A stretch of DNA of 64,000 bases from Acidobacteriota bacterium (GTDB taxonomy: Bacteria > Acidobacteriota > Polarisedimenticolia > J045), in assembly GCA_017994815.1 (NCBI GenBank), contig JAGOJY010000023.1, positions 1-64,000 on the forward strand. The letters are read 5' to 3'. The position numbers and the translations under genes are program-made. Positions 55,393 to 64,000 of the stretch are shown piece after piece (the first letter of the stretch is position 1; each line of letters begins with the position of its first letter). The notes under the pieces are model-generated. The model worked only from the letters and a program-made list of their open reading frames with translations, was not told the origin of the DNA and did not search any database.

Positions 55393-58359
55393 TCAGGCGG
55401 TGATGACGGTCAGTTGGGCCCGCACCCCGCTCAGCTCCTCGAGGAAGGCGAACACCGAGGACGGGCGGCGGTTCGGATCCTTGGCCAGGACGCGCGCGAA
55501 CAGGTCGTCGATCGACGCTGGCACGCCGTTGCGCCGCGAGGAGAGCGTGGGCGCGGGCTCCTCGATCTGCTGCCGCAGGACCTCGGCCACATTGTCCGAG
55601 GCGAACGGTTCGCGGCCGACGACGAGGAAGTAGGCCAGGATTCCCAGCGCGTACAGGTCGGCGCGCTGGTCCGAGGCCTCGCCGCGGATCTGCTCCGGCG
55701 CCATGTACGCGGGCGAGCCCATCACCAGCCCCTCGCGCGTGAGGTGCACGTCGCCCTGCCGGGCGATGCCGAAGTCGACGAGGCGCGGCCGGCCGTCGGG
55801 GTCGAGCAGCACGTTCTCCGGCTTGACGTCGCGGTGCACGATGCCCAGCCGGTGCGCGGCGGCGAGCCCGGCCGCAACGCCGGCCACGATCTCCAGCGCC
55901 CGGCCGAGCGGGATCGGCCGGCGGTTCTCGGCCCAGCGCCGCAGGTCCACGCCGTCGATGTACTCCATCACGATGAAGCGCAGCTCGCGCCAGCGCTCGA
56001 ACGTGTGCACGCGGACGATGTTGGGGTGGTTGATCTGCCGCGCGAGGCGGATCTCCTGGATGAAGCGCTTCTCGGTGTTCTCGTCCAGCGGGCCGGCCAG
56101 GACCTTGAGCGCCACCGGCTCGTCCAGCACGAGATCGCGTGCGGCGAAGACCGTCCCCATGCCGCCGCGGCCGAGCTCGCGCAGGATCTCGTAGCGGTTC
56201 GCCAAAAGGGCGCCGGGCAGGAGGTTCGTCCCGTGCAGCTCCTCGAGCAGCTTCTGCGCCGACGGGATGCGCCGCGCGCGGTCCGGCGCGAGGCAGCCCG
56301 CCAACACGCGGCGCAGGAGATCGGGGACCGTGCGCTCGCCGCTGTCCGGCACCTCCGGCGCCTCGGTCTGCGACGGCGCCGGGATCGGCGGCGGGCTGCC
56401 GAACAGCATCTCCCACGTGAGGACGCCGAGGAGGTAGACGTCGGTCGAGGGGTCCATCCGCTCGCCGCGCCGCACCTCGGGCGGGCGGTAGGCGTTGGCC
56501 GGCGCGTTCCCGTCCGAGTGCCGCAGCGCGAGGCCGAAGTCGAGCACGCGGACATCGCCGGCCGGCGTGAGCACGATCGTCTCGGGGCGCAGCGTGCGCG
56601 CGAGCAGTCCCAGCCCGTGGGCGTAGTCCAACGCCTCCGCGAGGCGCGTCAGGACGTGGACGGCACGCGGCACGTCGAGCGGGCCGCCGGCCTCGAGCGC
56701 TTCGCGGACCGTGTCGCCCGCGACGTAGTCCTCGACGACGAACACGCCGCCCTCGTCCTGGCCGGCGTCGTGGATCGCCGCGATCGCGGGGTGGTGCAGC
56801 TGCGCGATGCGGCGCACGTCGCTCAGCAGGCGGTCGGCGGCCGGGCCCGGCGGCACGACCTCCGGGGAGAAGCGCCGCAGCAGGACGTTGCGGTCCATCC
56901 CCGAGTCCCAGGCCAGGACCGACTGCCCGGGGCCCGGGCCGGGGAGCGGCCGCTCGATGCGGTAGCGCGACGGCAGCGCGGCCTGCGGCCCGGTCGGCGT
57001 CGCCGTCGCGGCGCGCCGTTCGAGCGCGGCGAGGCGCCGCGCCGCGTCGCGGTAGTGGTAGTCGAGCGACAGCACCTTGCGCAGCGCCCCGATCGCCTCG
57101 CGCAGCTTGCCCGTGCGCTCGAGCGTCCCGGCGAGCTGGTACCAGGCCTCGATCGTGCGGTCCGGCGAGAGGTCGCCGGAGAGGGCGCGGCGGTACTGCT
57201 CGGCCGCGAGCGCGTCGGCGCCCTTGCGCTCGAACAGCCGACCGAGCACGAGCGCGGCCGCGAACACCTGGTCCGAGTCCCGCGGCAACGCCTGCAGCAC
57301 GTCGACCGCGGCGTCGAGCTGCGCGAGCCGCTCGAAGACCTCGGCCGCGGCGAGCCGGTCGCCGGCCTCGAGGAACGCGCGCGCGGCCTCCTCCAGCCGG
57401 CCGCAGGCCTCGAGGCAGCGCGCGGCGTCGTGCAGCGCGCCAGCCTTGAGGTAGAGGTCGGCGGCGGCGCCGTGGTCGGCGGCGCGCTCGCAGCTGACGG
57501 CGGCGGCGTGCAGGTCGCCCGCCGCCTCGTGGGCCCAGGCCGCCTCCGCCGGGCAGCCGAGCTGCTCCAGGCAGGCGGCGGCCTCGGCGGGGCGTCCCGA
57601 CTCGAGGAACAGCGCCGCGGCCTCGGCCCAGCGCCCCGCGGCGCGGAACGCCTCGGCCGCCAGCCCGCTGTCCAGCGCCCCCGGCTCCAGCGCCTCCGCC
57701 ACGCGCGCGGACTGCTGCGCCTCGCCGGCGGCGAGGAAGGCGCGGATCGCGCGGTCGGGGCGGCCGGCGCGCTCCCACGCCTGCGCCGCCTCGTGCGAGC
57801 GCCCCGAGCGTTCGAGCCAGCGCGCTGCCAGCTCCGGCTGGCCGCTCGCCAGGAGCTGCTGCCCGCAGCGCGCGGCCAGTCCCAGCAGTTCGCGCATCTC
57901 GGCCGGCGTCGGTCCGGCGCGGAACAGCTCGTCGAGCGTGCGGCTGGCGCGGTCCGGCTGGCGCGCCTCGAGGAACAGCCGCGTGGCCCGCAGCGGATCG
58001 CCGGCGTGCTCGAACAGCGCCGCCGCGGCCGCGGGGCGGCCGCCCTGCTCGTGGATCTCGGCGGCGCGGCGGGCCTGCCCGCCCTCGACGAACAGGCGCG
58101 CGGCACGCTCGCGGTCCCCGGCCTTGAGCGCGCTCTCCGCCGCCGGCAGGACCAGCCCGCCGCGCTCGTACTCCCGGGAGGCCGACGTGTGGTCGCCCAT
58201 CTGGTCGGCGATCTCCCCGGCCAGCCGGAAGGCGCGCGCCTTGCGGTACATCCGCAGGGCCCGCCGCGGGTTCCCCGCGAGCCGGTAAAGGTCGCCCGCC
58301 GCGAGGTAATCCCCGCAGATCGCGGCCCAGCGGGCCCGGCCTGAAGACACGCGCGCCAT
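55393..58359 (-). CDS. TPR protein fused to a pseudokinase and an active Ser/Thr kinase domain
   Basis: The 988-residue protein has three parts. Residues 1-470 are degenerate tetratricopeptide repeats (blocks such as AGDLYRLAGNPRRALRMY and FRAAGRWAEAAALFLESG, repeated at 30-35 residues). Residues about 480-740 are a kinase-like fold with key residues lost: the VAIK lysine is replaced (VLLRRF) and the HRD catalytic loop reads ARTLRPETIVL, though LDFG is kept. Residues about 760-988 are an intact PknB-type kinase with GRGGMGTVF, VALKVL, HRDVKPENVLL, VDFGIAR and APEQIRG. There is no transmembrane helix. A pseudokinase next to an active kinase suggests allosteric control by ligands or TPR partners. 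The ATG at 58357-58359 has GGAAGGG just upstream. Confidence 0.88.
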   Translation of the reverse strand: MARVSSGRARWAAICGDYLAAGDLYRLAGNPRRALRMYRKARAFRLAGEIADQMGDHTSASREYERGGLVLPAAESALKAGDRERAARLFVEGGQARRAAEIHEQGGRPAAAAALFEHAGDPLRATRLFLEARQPDRASRTLDELFRAGPTPAEMRELLGLAARCGQQLLASGQPELAARWLERSGRSHEAAQAWERAGRPDRAIRAFLAAGEAQQSARVAEALEPGALDSGLAAEAFRAAGRWAEAAALFLESGRPAEAAACLEQLGCPAEAAWAHEAAGDLHAAAVSCERAADHGAAADLYLKAGALHDAARCLEACGRLEEAARAFLEAGDRLAAAEVFERLAQLDAAVDVLQALPRDSDQVFAAALVLGRLFERKGADALAAEQYRRALSGDLSPDRTIEAWYQLAGTLERTGKLREAIGALRKVLSLDYHYRDAARRLAALERRAATATPTGPQAALPSRYRIERPLPGPGPGQSVLAWDSGMDRNVLLRRFSPEVVPPGPAADRLLSDVRRIAQLHHPAIAAIHDAGQDEGGVFVVEDYVAGDTVREALEAGGPLDVPRAVHVLTRLAEALDYAHGLGLLARTLRPETIVLTPAGDVRVLDFGLALRHSDGNAPANAYRPPEVRRGERMDPSTDVYLLGVLTWEMLFGSPPPIPAPSQTEAPEVPDSGERTVPDLLRRVLAGCLAPDRARRIPSAQKLLEELHGTNLLPGALLANRYEILRELGRGGMGTVFAARDLVLDEPVALKVLAGPLDENTEKRFIQEIRLARQINHPNIVRVHTFERWRELRFIVMEYIDGVDLRRWAENRRPIPLGRALEIVAGVAAGLAAAHRLGIVHRDVKPENVLLDPDGRPRLVDFGIARQGDVHLTREGLVMGSPAYMAPEQIRGEASDQRADLYALGILAYFLVVGREPFASDNVAEVLRQQIEEPAPTLSSRRNGVPASIDDLFARVLAKDPNRRPSSVFAFLEELSGVRAQLTVITA

Positions 58360-58419
58360 ATCCCTTCCGTGGGAAGATAGGTTCGGGCTGCAAACCACGG
58401 CCAATCCGGGGAGGAGGGC

Positions 58420-60201
58420 TTGATCGCGCACCCGGTCCTGCGGTTCGTCGGCCAACTCACGCCGGCCATCCTCGAGGAGTCGTTCGGCCCGCACGTCCTG
58501 CGGCGCGCGGAGCAGTACGCGGGCGAGGGGCGCATCGACGACATCTGGATCGACGGGGCGGCGCTGCGCGCGCACGTCGCCGGCTCGATGAGCTCGCCCT
58601 ACCACTGCGTGATCCGGATTCACGAGGGCGCGCTCGAGGCCGAGTGCTCGTGCCCGTACCGCCGCGGGATGTGCTGGCACATCGGCGCGGTGCTCGTGGC
58701 GCTGCGCGACGACGCGCCGCGGCTGGCCGAACTCGGGCAGCAGGCGCTACGCGGGACGCGCGCGGAGCCGGCCGACGACGCGGCGCAACCGGTCCCGCCG
58801 GGCGCGCCGGCGCCCGCGCCGAGCGAGGACGACATCCTGCGGCTCGCCGACCGCTTGCTGGCCACGCCGAAGTGCGAGCTGTGCGAGATCCTGGCCCGCG
58901 CCGCGGCCCACGACCACGACATTCTCGCGCGGCTGCCGGACGCGCGCGGCGCCGCGAACCTCGACATCCGCCTGTTCCGCCAGGCGGCGTGCGCCGCGCT
59001 GCGGCCCGGCCACGCGCTCGGCCGCCACGAGCTGCCGCGCGTCGCGGCCGACGTGGCGGACATCACCCGCTCGGTCGCCCGGCTCGCGGGCGGCGCGCAG
59101 GCCGAGCCCGCGCTCGACCTCCTGCTCGAGCTGGCGTGGCGGGTCTGGGCCCGGATGGACGAGGTCGACGACCGCGACGGCGCGCTCGGCGCCTGCGTGC
59201 GCGAGGTGCTGCTGGGCTGGGTCCGCGGCTGGGCCGAGGTGCCGTCGCGCGACCGGCAGAAGATCGCGCGCGAGATCTTCGGCTGGGTGACCGAGGACGC
59301 GGGCGGGCTGACGCGCGGCCTGATCACCGAGGCGCGCGTCGCGCTCGGGCCGATCGGCATGGAGACGCTCGCCGGGCTGCTGCGCCCGGCGATCGAGGCC
59401 CGCCGCGGCGGCCGCGGCGCGGCGGCGGGCGACGTCGACGGCGCGGCGCCGCGCGACGCGCTGCTCGAGTCGCTGCGCGGCGCGCTGCGCGAGTTGTCGC
59501 AGGTGCGCGGCGACATCGACGAGTTCTTCGCCCAGTGCGATCCCGACGGCGCGCACGGGACGGACGTCGTCGCCGCCGCGCGGCTGTTGTCGCACCAGGG
59601 CCGTCTCGACGAGGCGCTTTCGTGGGTCGAGCGCGGGCGGCGGCGCGCCCGCGGGACGGCGCGCGGCGAGCTGGACGAGCTGCGGATCGCGCTGCTCGGG
59701 CGCCTCGGCCGGCGGCGCGAGGCGATCGAGGCCGCGTGGGAGTCGTTCCTCGCCGAGCCGGGCGCGGCGTCGTTCCACCGGCTGTGCTCGGCGTCCGGCG
59801 ACGAGGACCGGCCGGAGTGGCGCCGGCGCGCGCTCGACCACGCCGACGCGGGGTCGGACGCCACGGCCTTCGTCGAGGTGTGCCTTGCCGCCGGTGACGC
59901 CGAGCGCCTCGCGCACCGGGTCGAGACCACGCCGGGGTTCGTGCTGTCCGCGGCGCCGGCGATGCTGGAGCGATCGCTCGCGCTCCTGGAGAAGGGCGCG
60001 CCGGACGCGGCGTCGGCGGTGCACGTGCAGCTCGCGGCGGCGATCCTCGCGCGCGGCGACTCGCGCGCGTACCCCGAGGCCCGGCAGCACCTCGAGCAGG
60101 CGCGCCGCGCGCACCTCGTCGGCGCGTCGGCCGGCGCGTGGGACGAGATCGCCGGCCGGCTGGCGCAGGCGCACGCCATCGTCCGCGAGTGGTTCCCGTG
60201 A
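58420..60201 (+). CDS. SWIM zinc-finger protein with helical-repeat region
   Basis: The 593-residue protein has a SWIM zinc finger near residue 75-90 (ECSCPYRRGMCWHIGAV, the CxCx(n)CxH pattern) after a conserved N-terminal block (LRRAEQYAGEGRIDD). The remaining 480 residues are helical, with TPR-like segments such as ARLLSHQGRLDEALSWVERG. SWIM domains mediate DNA or protein contacts. The start is TTG at 58420, with GGGGAGG five bases upstream. It is divergent from the TPR-kinase gene 60 bases away, so the two may be co-regulated. Confidence 0.78.
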   Translation: MIAHPVLRFVGQLTPAILEESFGPHVLRRAEQYAGEGRIDDIWIDGAALRAHVAGSMSSPYHCVIRIHEGALEAECSCPYRRGMCWHIGAVLVALRDDAPRLAELGQQALRGTRAEPADDAAQPVPPGAPAPAPSEDDILRLADRLLATPKCELCEILARAAAHDHDILARLPDARGAANLDIRLFRQAACAALRPGHALGRHELPRVAADVADITRSVARLAGGAQAEPALDLLLELAWRVWARMDEVDDRDGALGACVREVLLGWVRGWAEVPSRDRQKIAREIFGWVTEDAGGLTRGLITEARVALGPIGMETLAGLLRPAIEARRGGRGAAAGDVDGAAPRDALLESLRGALRELSQVRGDIDEFFAQCDPDGAHGTDVVAAARLLSHQGRLDEALSWVERGRRRARGTARGELDELRIALLGRLGRRREAIEAAWESFLAEPGAASFHRLCSASGDEDRPEWRRRALDHADAGSDATAFVEVCLAAGDAERLAHRVETTPGFVLSAAPAMLERSLALLEKGAPDAASAVHVQLAAAILARGDSRAYPEARQHLEQARRAHLVGASAGAWDEIAGRLAQAHAIVREWFP

Positions 60202-60224
60202 CGCTTCCGGTGCGGACGCCCCGG

Positions 60225-60710
60225 CTACTCCTGCAGGACCACGCGGATCTCGGTGAGCGCGCCGGAGGTCCGCGCGAGCACGCTGCCGGACAGGCGCGCG
60301 CCGCGCAGCTGGGCGACGGCGCTCGACCCGTCGGGCGCCACCGAAACGTCCTGGTCGGGATCGGGGCCGGCGAGGCCGCGCAGCGCGGCGAGCCCGGCGC
60401 GCACGGCCGGTTCCGGCGCGGCCGCGCGCGCTTCGAGGCGCGCCCAGTACATCCGCGTGCCGGCGGCGCCGCAGCCGCCCGCGGCGACGACGCGCCAGCC
60501 GCTGGGCCACGCGATGTGCGGCAGGGCCGGGGCGCTCGGCGCGGCAGGCTGGTCCGCCGCGGCGGCGGGGACCGGGACGGCCTCGGCGGCGGGCGGCGCG
60601 GCGGTCGGTTCCGCCCGCGGCTGCTCCGGCGCGGCGCGGCAGCCGGCGCCGGCCAGCACGAGCGCGGCGAGGGCGAGCGCGGCCGGGCGGGACGCGGGCG
60701 CGGGGAACAT
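60225..60710 (-). CDS. Small lipoprotein of unknown function
   Basis: The 161-residue protein has a lipobox (LVLAGAGC), a Pro/Ala-rich linker of about 50 residues, and a small C-terminal domain (IAWPSGWRVVAAGGCGAAGTR, then AVAQLRGARLSGSVLA and TEIRVVLQE). I do not recognise the family. It is convergent with the SWIM gene and divergent from hemH, with a 41-base gap before hemH. Confidence 0.6.
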   Translation of the reverse strand: MFPAPASRPAALALAALVLAGAGCRAAPEQPRAEPTAAPPAAEAVPVPAAAADQPAAPSAPALPHIAWPSGWRVVAAGGCGAAGTRMYWARLEARAAAPEPAVRAGLAALRGLAGPDPDQDVSVAPDGSSAVAQLRGARLSGSVLARTSGALTEIRVVLQE

Positions 60711-60751
60711 GCGCCGAGCATGGCACGCGCGCGCCGCCGAATCGAGGGCTG

Positions 60752-61714
60752 ATGCCGAGGCCGGTCGCGCTGGTCGTCAACCTCGGCACGCCCGCCGCGC
60801 CCTCCGCGGAGGCCGTGCGCGAGTTCCTCGCCGAGTTTCTCGGCGACCGCAACGTCGTCGATGCGCCGCGCTGGTTCTGGAGGCCGGTGCTGCACGGCAT
60901 CGTGCTCCGCTCGCGCCCGCGGCGCGTGGCCGAGCAGTACCGCGCGATCTGGTCCGCCGAGGGCTCGCCGCTCGCGGCGGGGACGATGCGCATCGTGCGC
61001 GCGCTGGCCGCGCGCTGCCCGGAGTACGACGTGCGGCCGGCCTACCGCTACGGCGCGCCGTCGCTCGCCGGCGAGATCGCGCGCGCGGCGCGCGAGCCGG
61101 GGCAGGCGGCGTGGCTCGTCCCGCTGTTCCCGCAGCGCACGTGCTCGACGACCGGCACGATCCGCGAGCTGGCCGCCGCCGCCGCGTGCCGCGGCGGGGC
61201 GGCCGAGCGCGTGCGCCTCGCCGAGGTCCGGCCGGACGCGCCGGGCTACGTCGAGGCGCTGGCCGCGCGCTGCCGCGAGACGTTCGCCGCGGGCGGGACG
61301 CCGCAGCACCTCGTCCTGTCGTTCCACGGCATCCCGGTCCGCTACGACCGGCGCGAGGGCGGCGTGTACGTCGCCGACTGCCGCGCGACGGCCGACGCGC
61401 TCTGCGCGCGGCTCGACTGGGAGCCGGCGCGCGCCACGCTGTCGTTCCAGTCGCGCTTCGGGCCGGAACGCTGGCTCGCACCGCCGACCGCGGACGTGCT
61501 CGCCGGGCTGCCGGCCCGCGGCGTGCGCGACGTGGCGGTGGTCGCGCCGGGGTTCGTCACCGACGGCCTGGAGACGATCGAGGAACTCGGCATCCGCGGG
61601 CGCGAGCAGTTCCTCGCCGCGGGCGGCGAGCGCTTCGCTCGCGTGCCGGCCGTCGAGGACCACCCGGCGTTCGTCGAGGCGATCGCGGCCGCGCTGCGCG
61701 AGGCCGCCGGGTGA
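60752..61714 (+). CDS. hemH: Ferrochelatase HemH
   Basis: HemH inserts ferrous iron into protoporphyrin IX (or coproporphyrin III) in the last steps of haem synthesis. The 320-residue protein has VALVVNLGTPAAP at the N-terminus, VPLFPQ, the metal-site block LSFHGIPVRY with the catalytic His, FQSRFGPERWL and PGFVTDGLETIEEL with the conserved Glu. Its presence near 71 haem-binding motifs fits the heavy haem demand, though nothing shows co-regulation. It overlaps the glycosyltransferase gene as GTGA. Confidence 0.95.
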   Translation: MPRPVALVVNLGTPAAPSAEAVREFLAEFLGDRNVVDAPRWFWRPVLHGIVLRSRPRRVAEQYRAIWSAEGSPLAAGTMRIVRALAARCPEYDVRPAYRYGAPSLAGEIARAAREPGQAAWLVPLFPQRTCSTTGTIRELAAAAACRGGAAERVRLAEVRPDAPGYVEALAARCRETFAAGGTPQHLVLSFHGIPVRYDRREGGVYVADCRATADALCARLDWEPARATLSFQSRFGPERWLAPPTADVLAGLPARGVRDVAVVAPGFVTDGLETIEELGIRGREQFLAAGGERFARVPAVEDHPAFVEAIAAALREAAG

Positions 61715-63150
61715 CGCCGGCGCTCCGCGGCGCGGCGCTCGCCGCGCTGGCGCTCTCGTGGGCGCTGCTCCTGCTCGGCGTGCGACCGCTCGCCGATCCC
61801 GACGAAGGGCGCTACGCGGAAGCGGCGCGCGAGATGATCGCGTCGCGCTCGCCGCTGGTTCCGCTCCTCGACGGGCGGCCGCACCTGACCAAGCCGCCGG
61901 TCACCTACTGGCTCTCCGCGGCGGGCATGCTCGCGTTCGGCCGCAACGAGTTCGGCGCGCGGATCGGCAGCGGGCTGGCGTTCGCGGCCTCGATCGCCAT
62001 CGCGGCCGCGCTCGCGCGGCGCTTGGCGCCCGGCGTGGCGTCGGCCGGCGCGTGGGGCGCCCTGGTGCTGGCGACCTCGCCCCTGCCGTACGTCGGCGGC
62101 AGCCTGCTCACGACCGACGCGCTGCTCGCGGCTGCGGAAGGCGCGGCGTTGCTCGCCGCCGCGGTCGCGCTGGCGGACGCGTCCCGCCGGCGCTTGGCCG
62201 TGCGCTGGATGTGGGCCGCGCTCGGGCTCGCGTTCATGGTCAAGGGTCCGCCGGGGCTGCTGCCGCTGGCCGGGGTCGCGGTCGCGTGGCCGCGGCGCGC
62301 CGACAAGCGCCCCGGCGAGCGCTGGGCCGACGGGGCCGCGCTCGCGATCTTCGCCGCGATCGCCGGCAGCTGGTACGTCGTGGTCATGCTGCAGGACCCG
62401 GCGCGGCTGTGGCAGTTCCTGTGGGTCGAGGTCTACGAGCGGGTGTTCACGTCCGACCTGCGGCGCGACGCGCCGTTCTGGGTGCCGGCGACCGTGCTCG
62501 CGGTCGGCGCGCTGCCGTGGGCGCTCTGGATCCCGCGCGGGCTGCGCGGCGCTGGCGACGGCGCGCTGGCGCGGCTGCTCTTGGCGTGGCTCGGCGCGGG
62601 ACTCGTCGTCTTCACGCTGAGCAAGAGCCGCATGCCGCTCTACGTGGTGCCGCTGGTGCTGGCGCTGGCGGTGCCCGCCGGAGCCGGGGTCGCGGCGTGG
62701 GCCCGCTCGCCCGCGCGCCGCGCCCTGGCGCTGGCGCTGGCCGGCGCGTGCGGCGCGGGGCTCCTCCTCGCGCGCACGCTCGGCGGCGAGCACGGCAGCT
62801 ACCGCCACTCCGACGCGCTCGCCTCGACCGTTCAGGCGCGGCGCGCGGCCGACGAGCCGATCCTGCTCCTGCAACCGCGCCTGCAGCCCGGGCTCGCGTT
62901 CTACCTCGCCGCCGACCTGGTGACCGTGGACCTGCGGCGGCGCGAGGTCGATCCCCGGGCCGACCTGCGGTTCGACGACCTCGCCGGCTGGCTCACGGCG
63001 CGTTCCGGCCCGTCCCTCGCCGTTGGACCTGAACCGTCGTTCGCCAAGCTCGAGCGCACCGGTTTCCAGGTCCTCGATCCCGTCCGCGACGAGGACAGCG
63101 GGTTCTTCGTGGCCCGCGTCGGTCCACCGGCCCGCGCTCCCGAGAGCTAG
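61711..63150 (+). CDS. ArnT/PMT-type membrane glycosyltransferase
   Basis: The 479-residue protein is a GT-C polytopic membrane enzyme with about ten to twelve hydrophobic helices. The first periplasmic loop carries PDEGRYAEAAREM, the DE/acidic motif of ArnT/PMT-type enzymes, followed by HLTKPPVTYWL, the lipid-phosphosugar binding motif. ArnT transfers aminoarabinose to lipid A from undecaprenyl phosphate; related enzymes glycosylate proteins or other lipids, so the acceptor is open. Translation is coupled to hemH by a GTGA overlap, which looks fortuitous in function. Confidence 0.85.
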   Translation: MTPALRGAALAALALSWALLLLGVRPLADPDEGRYAEAAREMIASRSPLVPLLDGRPHLTKPPVTYWLSAAGMLAFGRNEFGARIGSGLAFAASIAIAAALARRLAPGVASAGAWGALVLATSPLPYVGGSLLTTDALLAAAEGAALLAAAVALADASRRRLAVRWMWAALGLAFMVKGPPGLLPLAGVAVAWPRRADKRPGERWADGAALAIFAAIAGSWYVVVMLQDPARLWQFLWVEVYERVFTSDLRRDAPFWVPATVLAVGALPWALWIPRGLRGAGDGALARLLLAWLGAGLVVFTLSKSRMPLYVVPLVLALAVPAGAGVAAWARSPARRALALALAGACGAGLLLARTLGGEHGSYRHSDALASTVQARRAADEPILLLQPRLQPGLAFYLAADLVTVDLRRREVDPRADLRFDDLAGWLTARSGPSLAVGPEPSFAKLERTGFQVLDPVRDEDSGFFVARVGPPARAPES

Positions 63151-63201
63151 CCCCGGCCCGCGGCCCCGACCCATATTTCGAACGAGGGGTCGGAGAGCGA
63201 C

Positions 63202-64000
63202 GTGGGAGAGTCGGTGGAGACCGCCGCCCCAGTCCGCCTGGCGATCGGCGAACGCCTGGCCGGCTGCTGGATCGTGTGCCGCGTTTTCGACGCGGACGAC
63301 GCCTGCCCGGCCGCGCTGGCGCGCGACGAGAGTTCGAGCGGGCGCGCGTTCGTGTTCGTCCTCGACGCCGCGGGCGACCCGCGCCTGGACGACCTCACCG
63401 GGTGCTGGGGCACGTCGCGCCGCGTGCTGCGTGACGACCGTTTCGGCCGCGTCGTGATCGACGAGGTGCCCGAGGGGCAACTGCTCTCCGAGATGGTGGC
63501 CGAGGAGGGCGCCCCGACCCCGCGCGCGGTCGAGGACGTCGTGCGCAAGGTCCGCGCCGCGCACAAGGCCGGGCAGGCCCACGGCCGGCTCTCGCCGGAC
63601 CTCGTCGTGCTCGGCGACGACGGCCCCGCGATCGCCGGCTGGGGTATCGCGGTGGGCGACCCGGCCGAGCTGACCGCGCGCGACCAGGCGTTCCTCGCCG
63701 GGCTGCCCGCGGCCGGCGACACCGGCGCGACCGGCGAGGCGGGCGCGCCTGCCGCGGCCGGTGCGCCGCCGCAGCTGCGCGCCGCGATCACCTCCGATCA
63801 CCTGCCGACGCTGCGCCGCGCGCTCGAGCAGTGGGAGGCGCAGGGCAACGCGGCCGACGATCCCGACGTCCTGCGCGCGCGCGACGCGCTGGCCCGGCTG
63901 GAGCGGAAGATCGGCGCGCGGCTCGACGAGGCGCGGCGGCTGATCGACGGCGGCGACCCTCTGGGCGCCGTGGCCGCGTGCCGCGAGGCGATCCGCGCCG
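63202..64000 (+). CDS. Kinase-like (degenerate) protein, partial at window edge
   Basis: About 266 residues are visible and the frame runs off the right edge. The GTG at 63202 has GGAGAG a few bases upstream. The segment AAHKAGQAHGRLSPDLVVLGDDGPAIAGWGIAVGD has the layout of a protein-kinase catalytic and DFG region (split: HGRLSPDLVVL, then AGWGIAVG), but HRD and DFG are not kept, so it looks like a pseudokinase. A helical, possibly TPR, part follows (RLIDGGDPLGAVAACREAIR). It echoes the pseudokinase at 55393-58359. The start is supported only by the weak ribosome-binding site. Confidence 0.6.
   Translation, partial: MGESVETAAPVRLAIGERLAGCWIVCRVFDADDACPAALARDESSSGRAFVFVLDAAGDPRLDDLTGCWGTSRRVLRDDRFGRVVIDEVPEGQLLSEMVAEEGAPTPRAVEDVVRKVRAAHKAGQAHGRLSPDLVVLGDDGPAIAGWGIAVGDPAELTARDQAFLAGLPAAGDTGATGEAGAPAAAGAPPQLRAAITSDHLPTLRRALEQWEAQGNAADDPDVLRARDALARLERKIGARLDEARRLIDGGDPLGAVAACREAIRA

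Overview
The window is very GC-rich, gene-dense Gram-negative DNA with no tRNA, rRNA, insertion sequence, phage or CRISPR that I could find. Outer-membrane barrels, lipoproteins, dozens of c-type haem motifs, eukaryotic-type Ser/Thr kinases, tandem MacB-type permeases, a sigma-54 regulator and a GlgE-type glucan pathway together suggest an anaerobic or facultative, metal- or electrode-respiring lineage such as Acidobacteriota or Myxococcota/Desulfobacterota. Composition alone cannot settle the phylum. Many neighbouring genes overlap as ATGA, GTGA or TGATG, so translational coupling is the rule.

Layout. 1-13268 (minus): an operon for alpha-glucan and trehalose, reading MEMO-like protein, glgM, glgE, treS-maltokinase fusion, glgB, treZ, treY (cut by the window edge). 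13366-15260: GntR-type regulator and lipoprotein hydrolase. 15214-16826 (minus): two paralogous TPR proteins. 17103-21522: four-gene MacAB-like ABC exporter. 21524-24638: a trans-sulfuration PLP enzyme, an S9-type hydrolase and a DUF1684 lipoprotein.

24839-40701 is the outstanding region, a candidate extracellular electron transfer locus. A beta-propeller gene with a sigma-54-like promoter is followed by a class I cyclic-di-GMP (GEMM) riboswitch and a six-haem cytochrome that closely resembles OmcS, the nanowire-forming cytochrome of Geobacter. After a strong terminator come a propeller lipoprotein, a large outer-membrane barrel with an inserted discoidin-like domain, two CsgG/TolB-N-like proteins, a parvulin-type prolyl isomerase, a 26-haem and a 16-haem cytochrome, an NHL propeller, a second OmcS-like six-haem cytochrome and a divergent six-haem cytochrome. 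At 40929-44730 a PhnD-like binding lipoprotein, a histidine kinase with a CxxCH haem motif in its periplasmic domain and a sigma-54 response regulator form an operon that could sense redox state for this locus.

45175-48808 (minus) holds CheA, CheW and a REC-PilZ protein. Then come a HAD phosphatase, an XRE-TPR regulator and tryptophanase. At 52354-55264 (minus) a decahaem DmsE/MtrA-like cytochrome and an MtrB-like barrel form a second outer-membrane electron conduit. The right end holds a TPR-pseudokinase-kinase fusion, a SWIM protein, a small lipoprotein, ferrochelatase, an ArnT-like glycosyltransferase and a partial kinase-like protein. In all I count 71 CxxCH motifs: 60 in the nanowire-like locus, 10 in the second conduit and 1 in the sensor kinase. 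Cyclic-di-GMP is a recurring theme (riboswitch, PilZ, MshEN-like segment in CheA).
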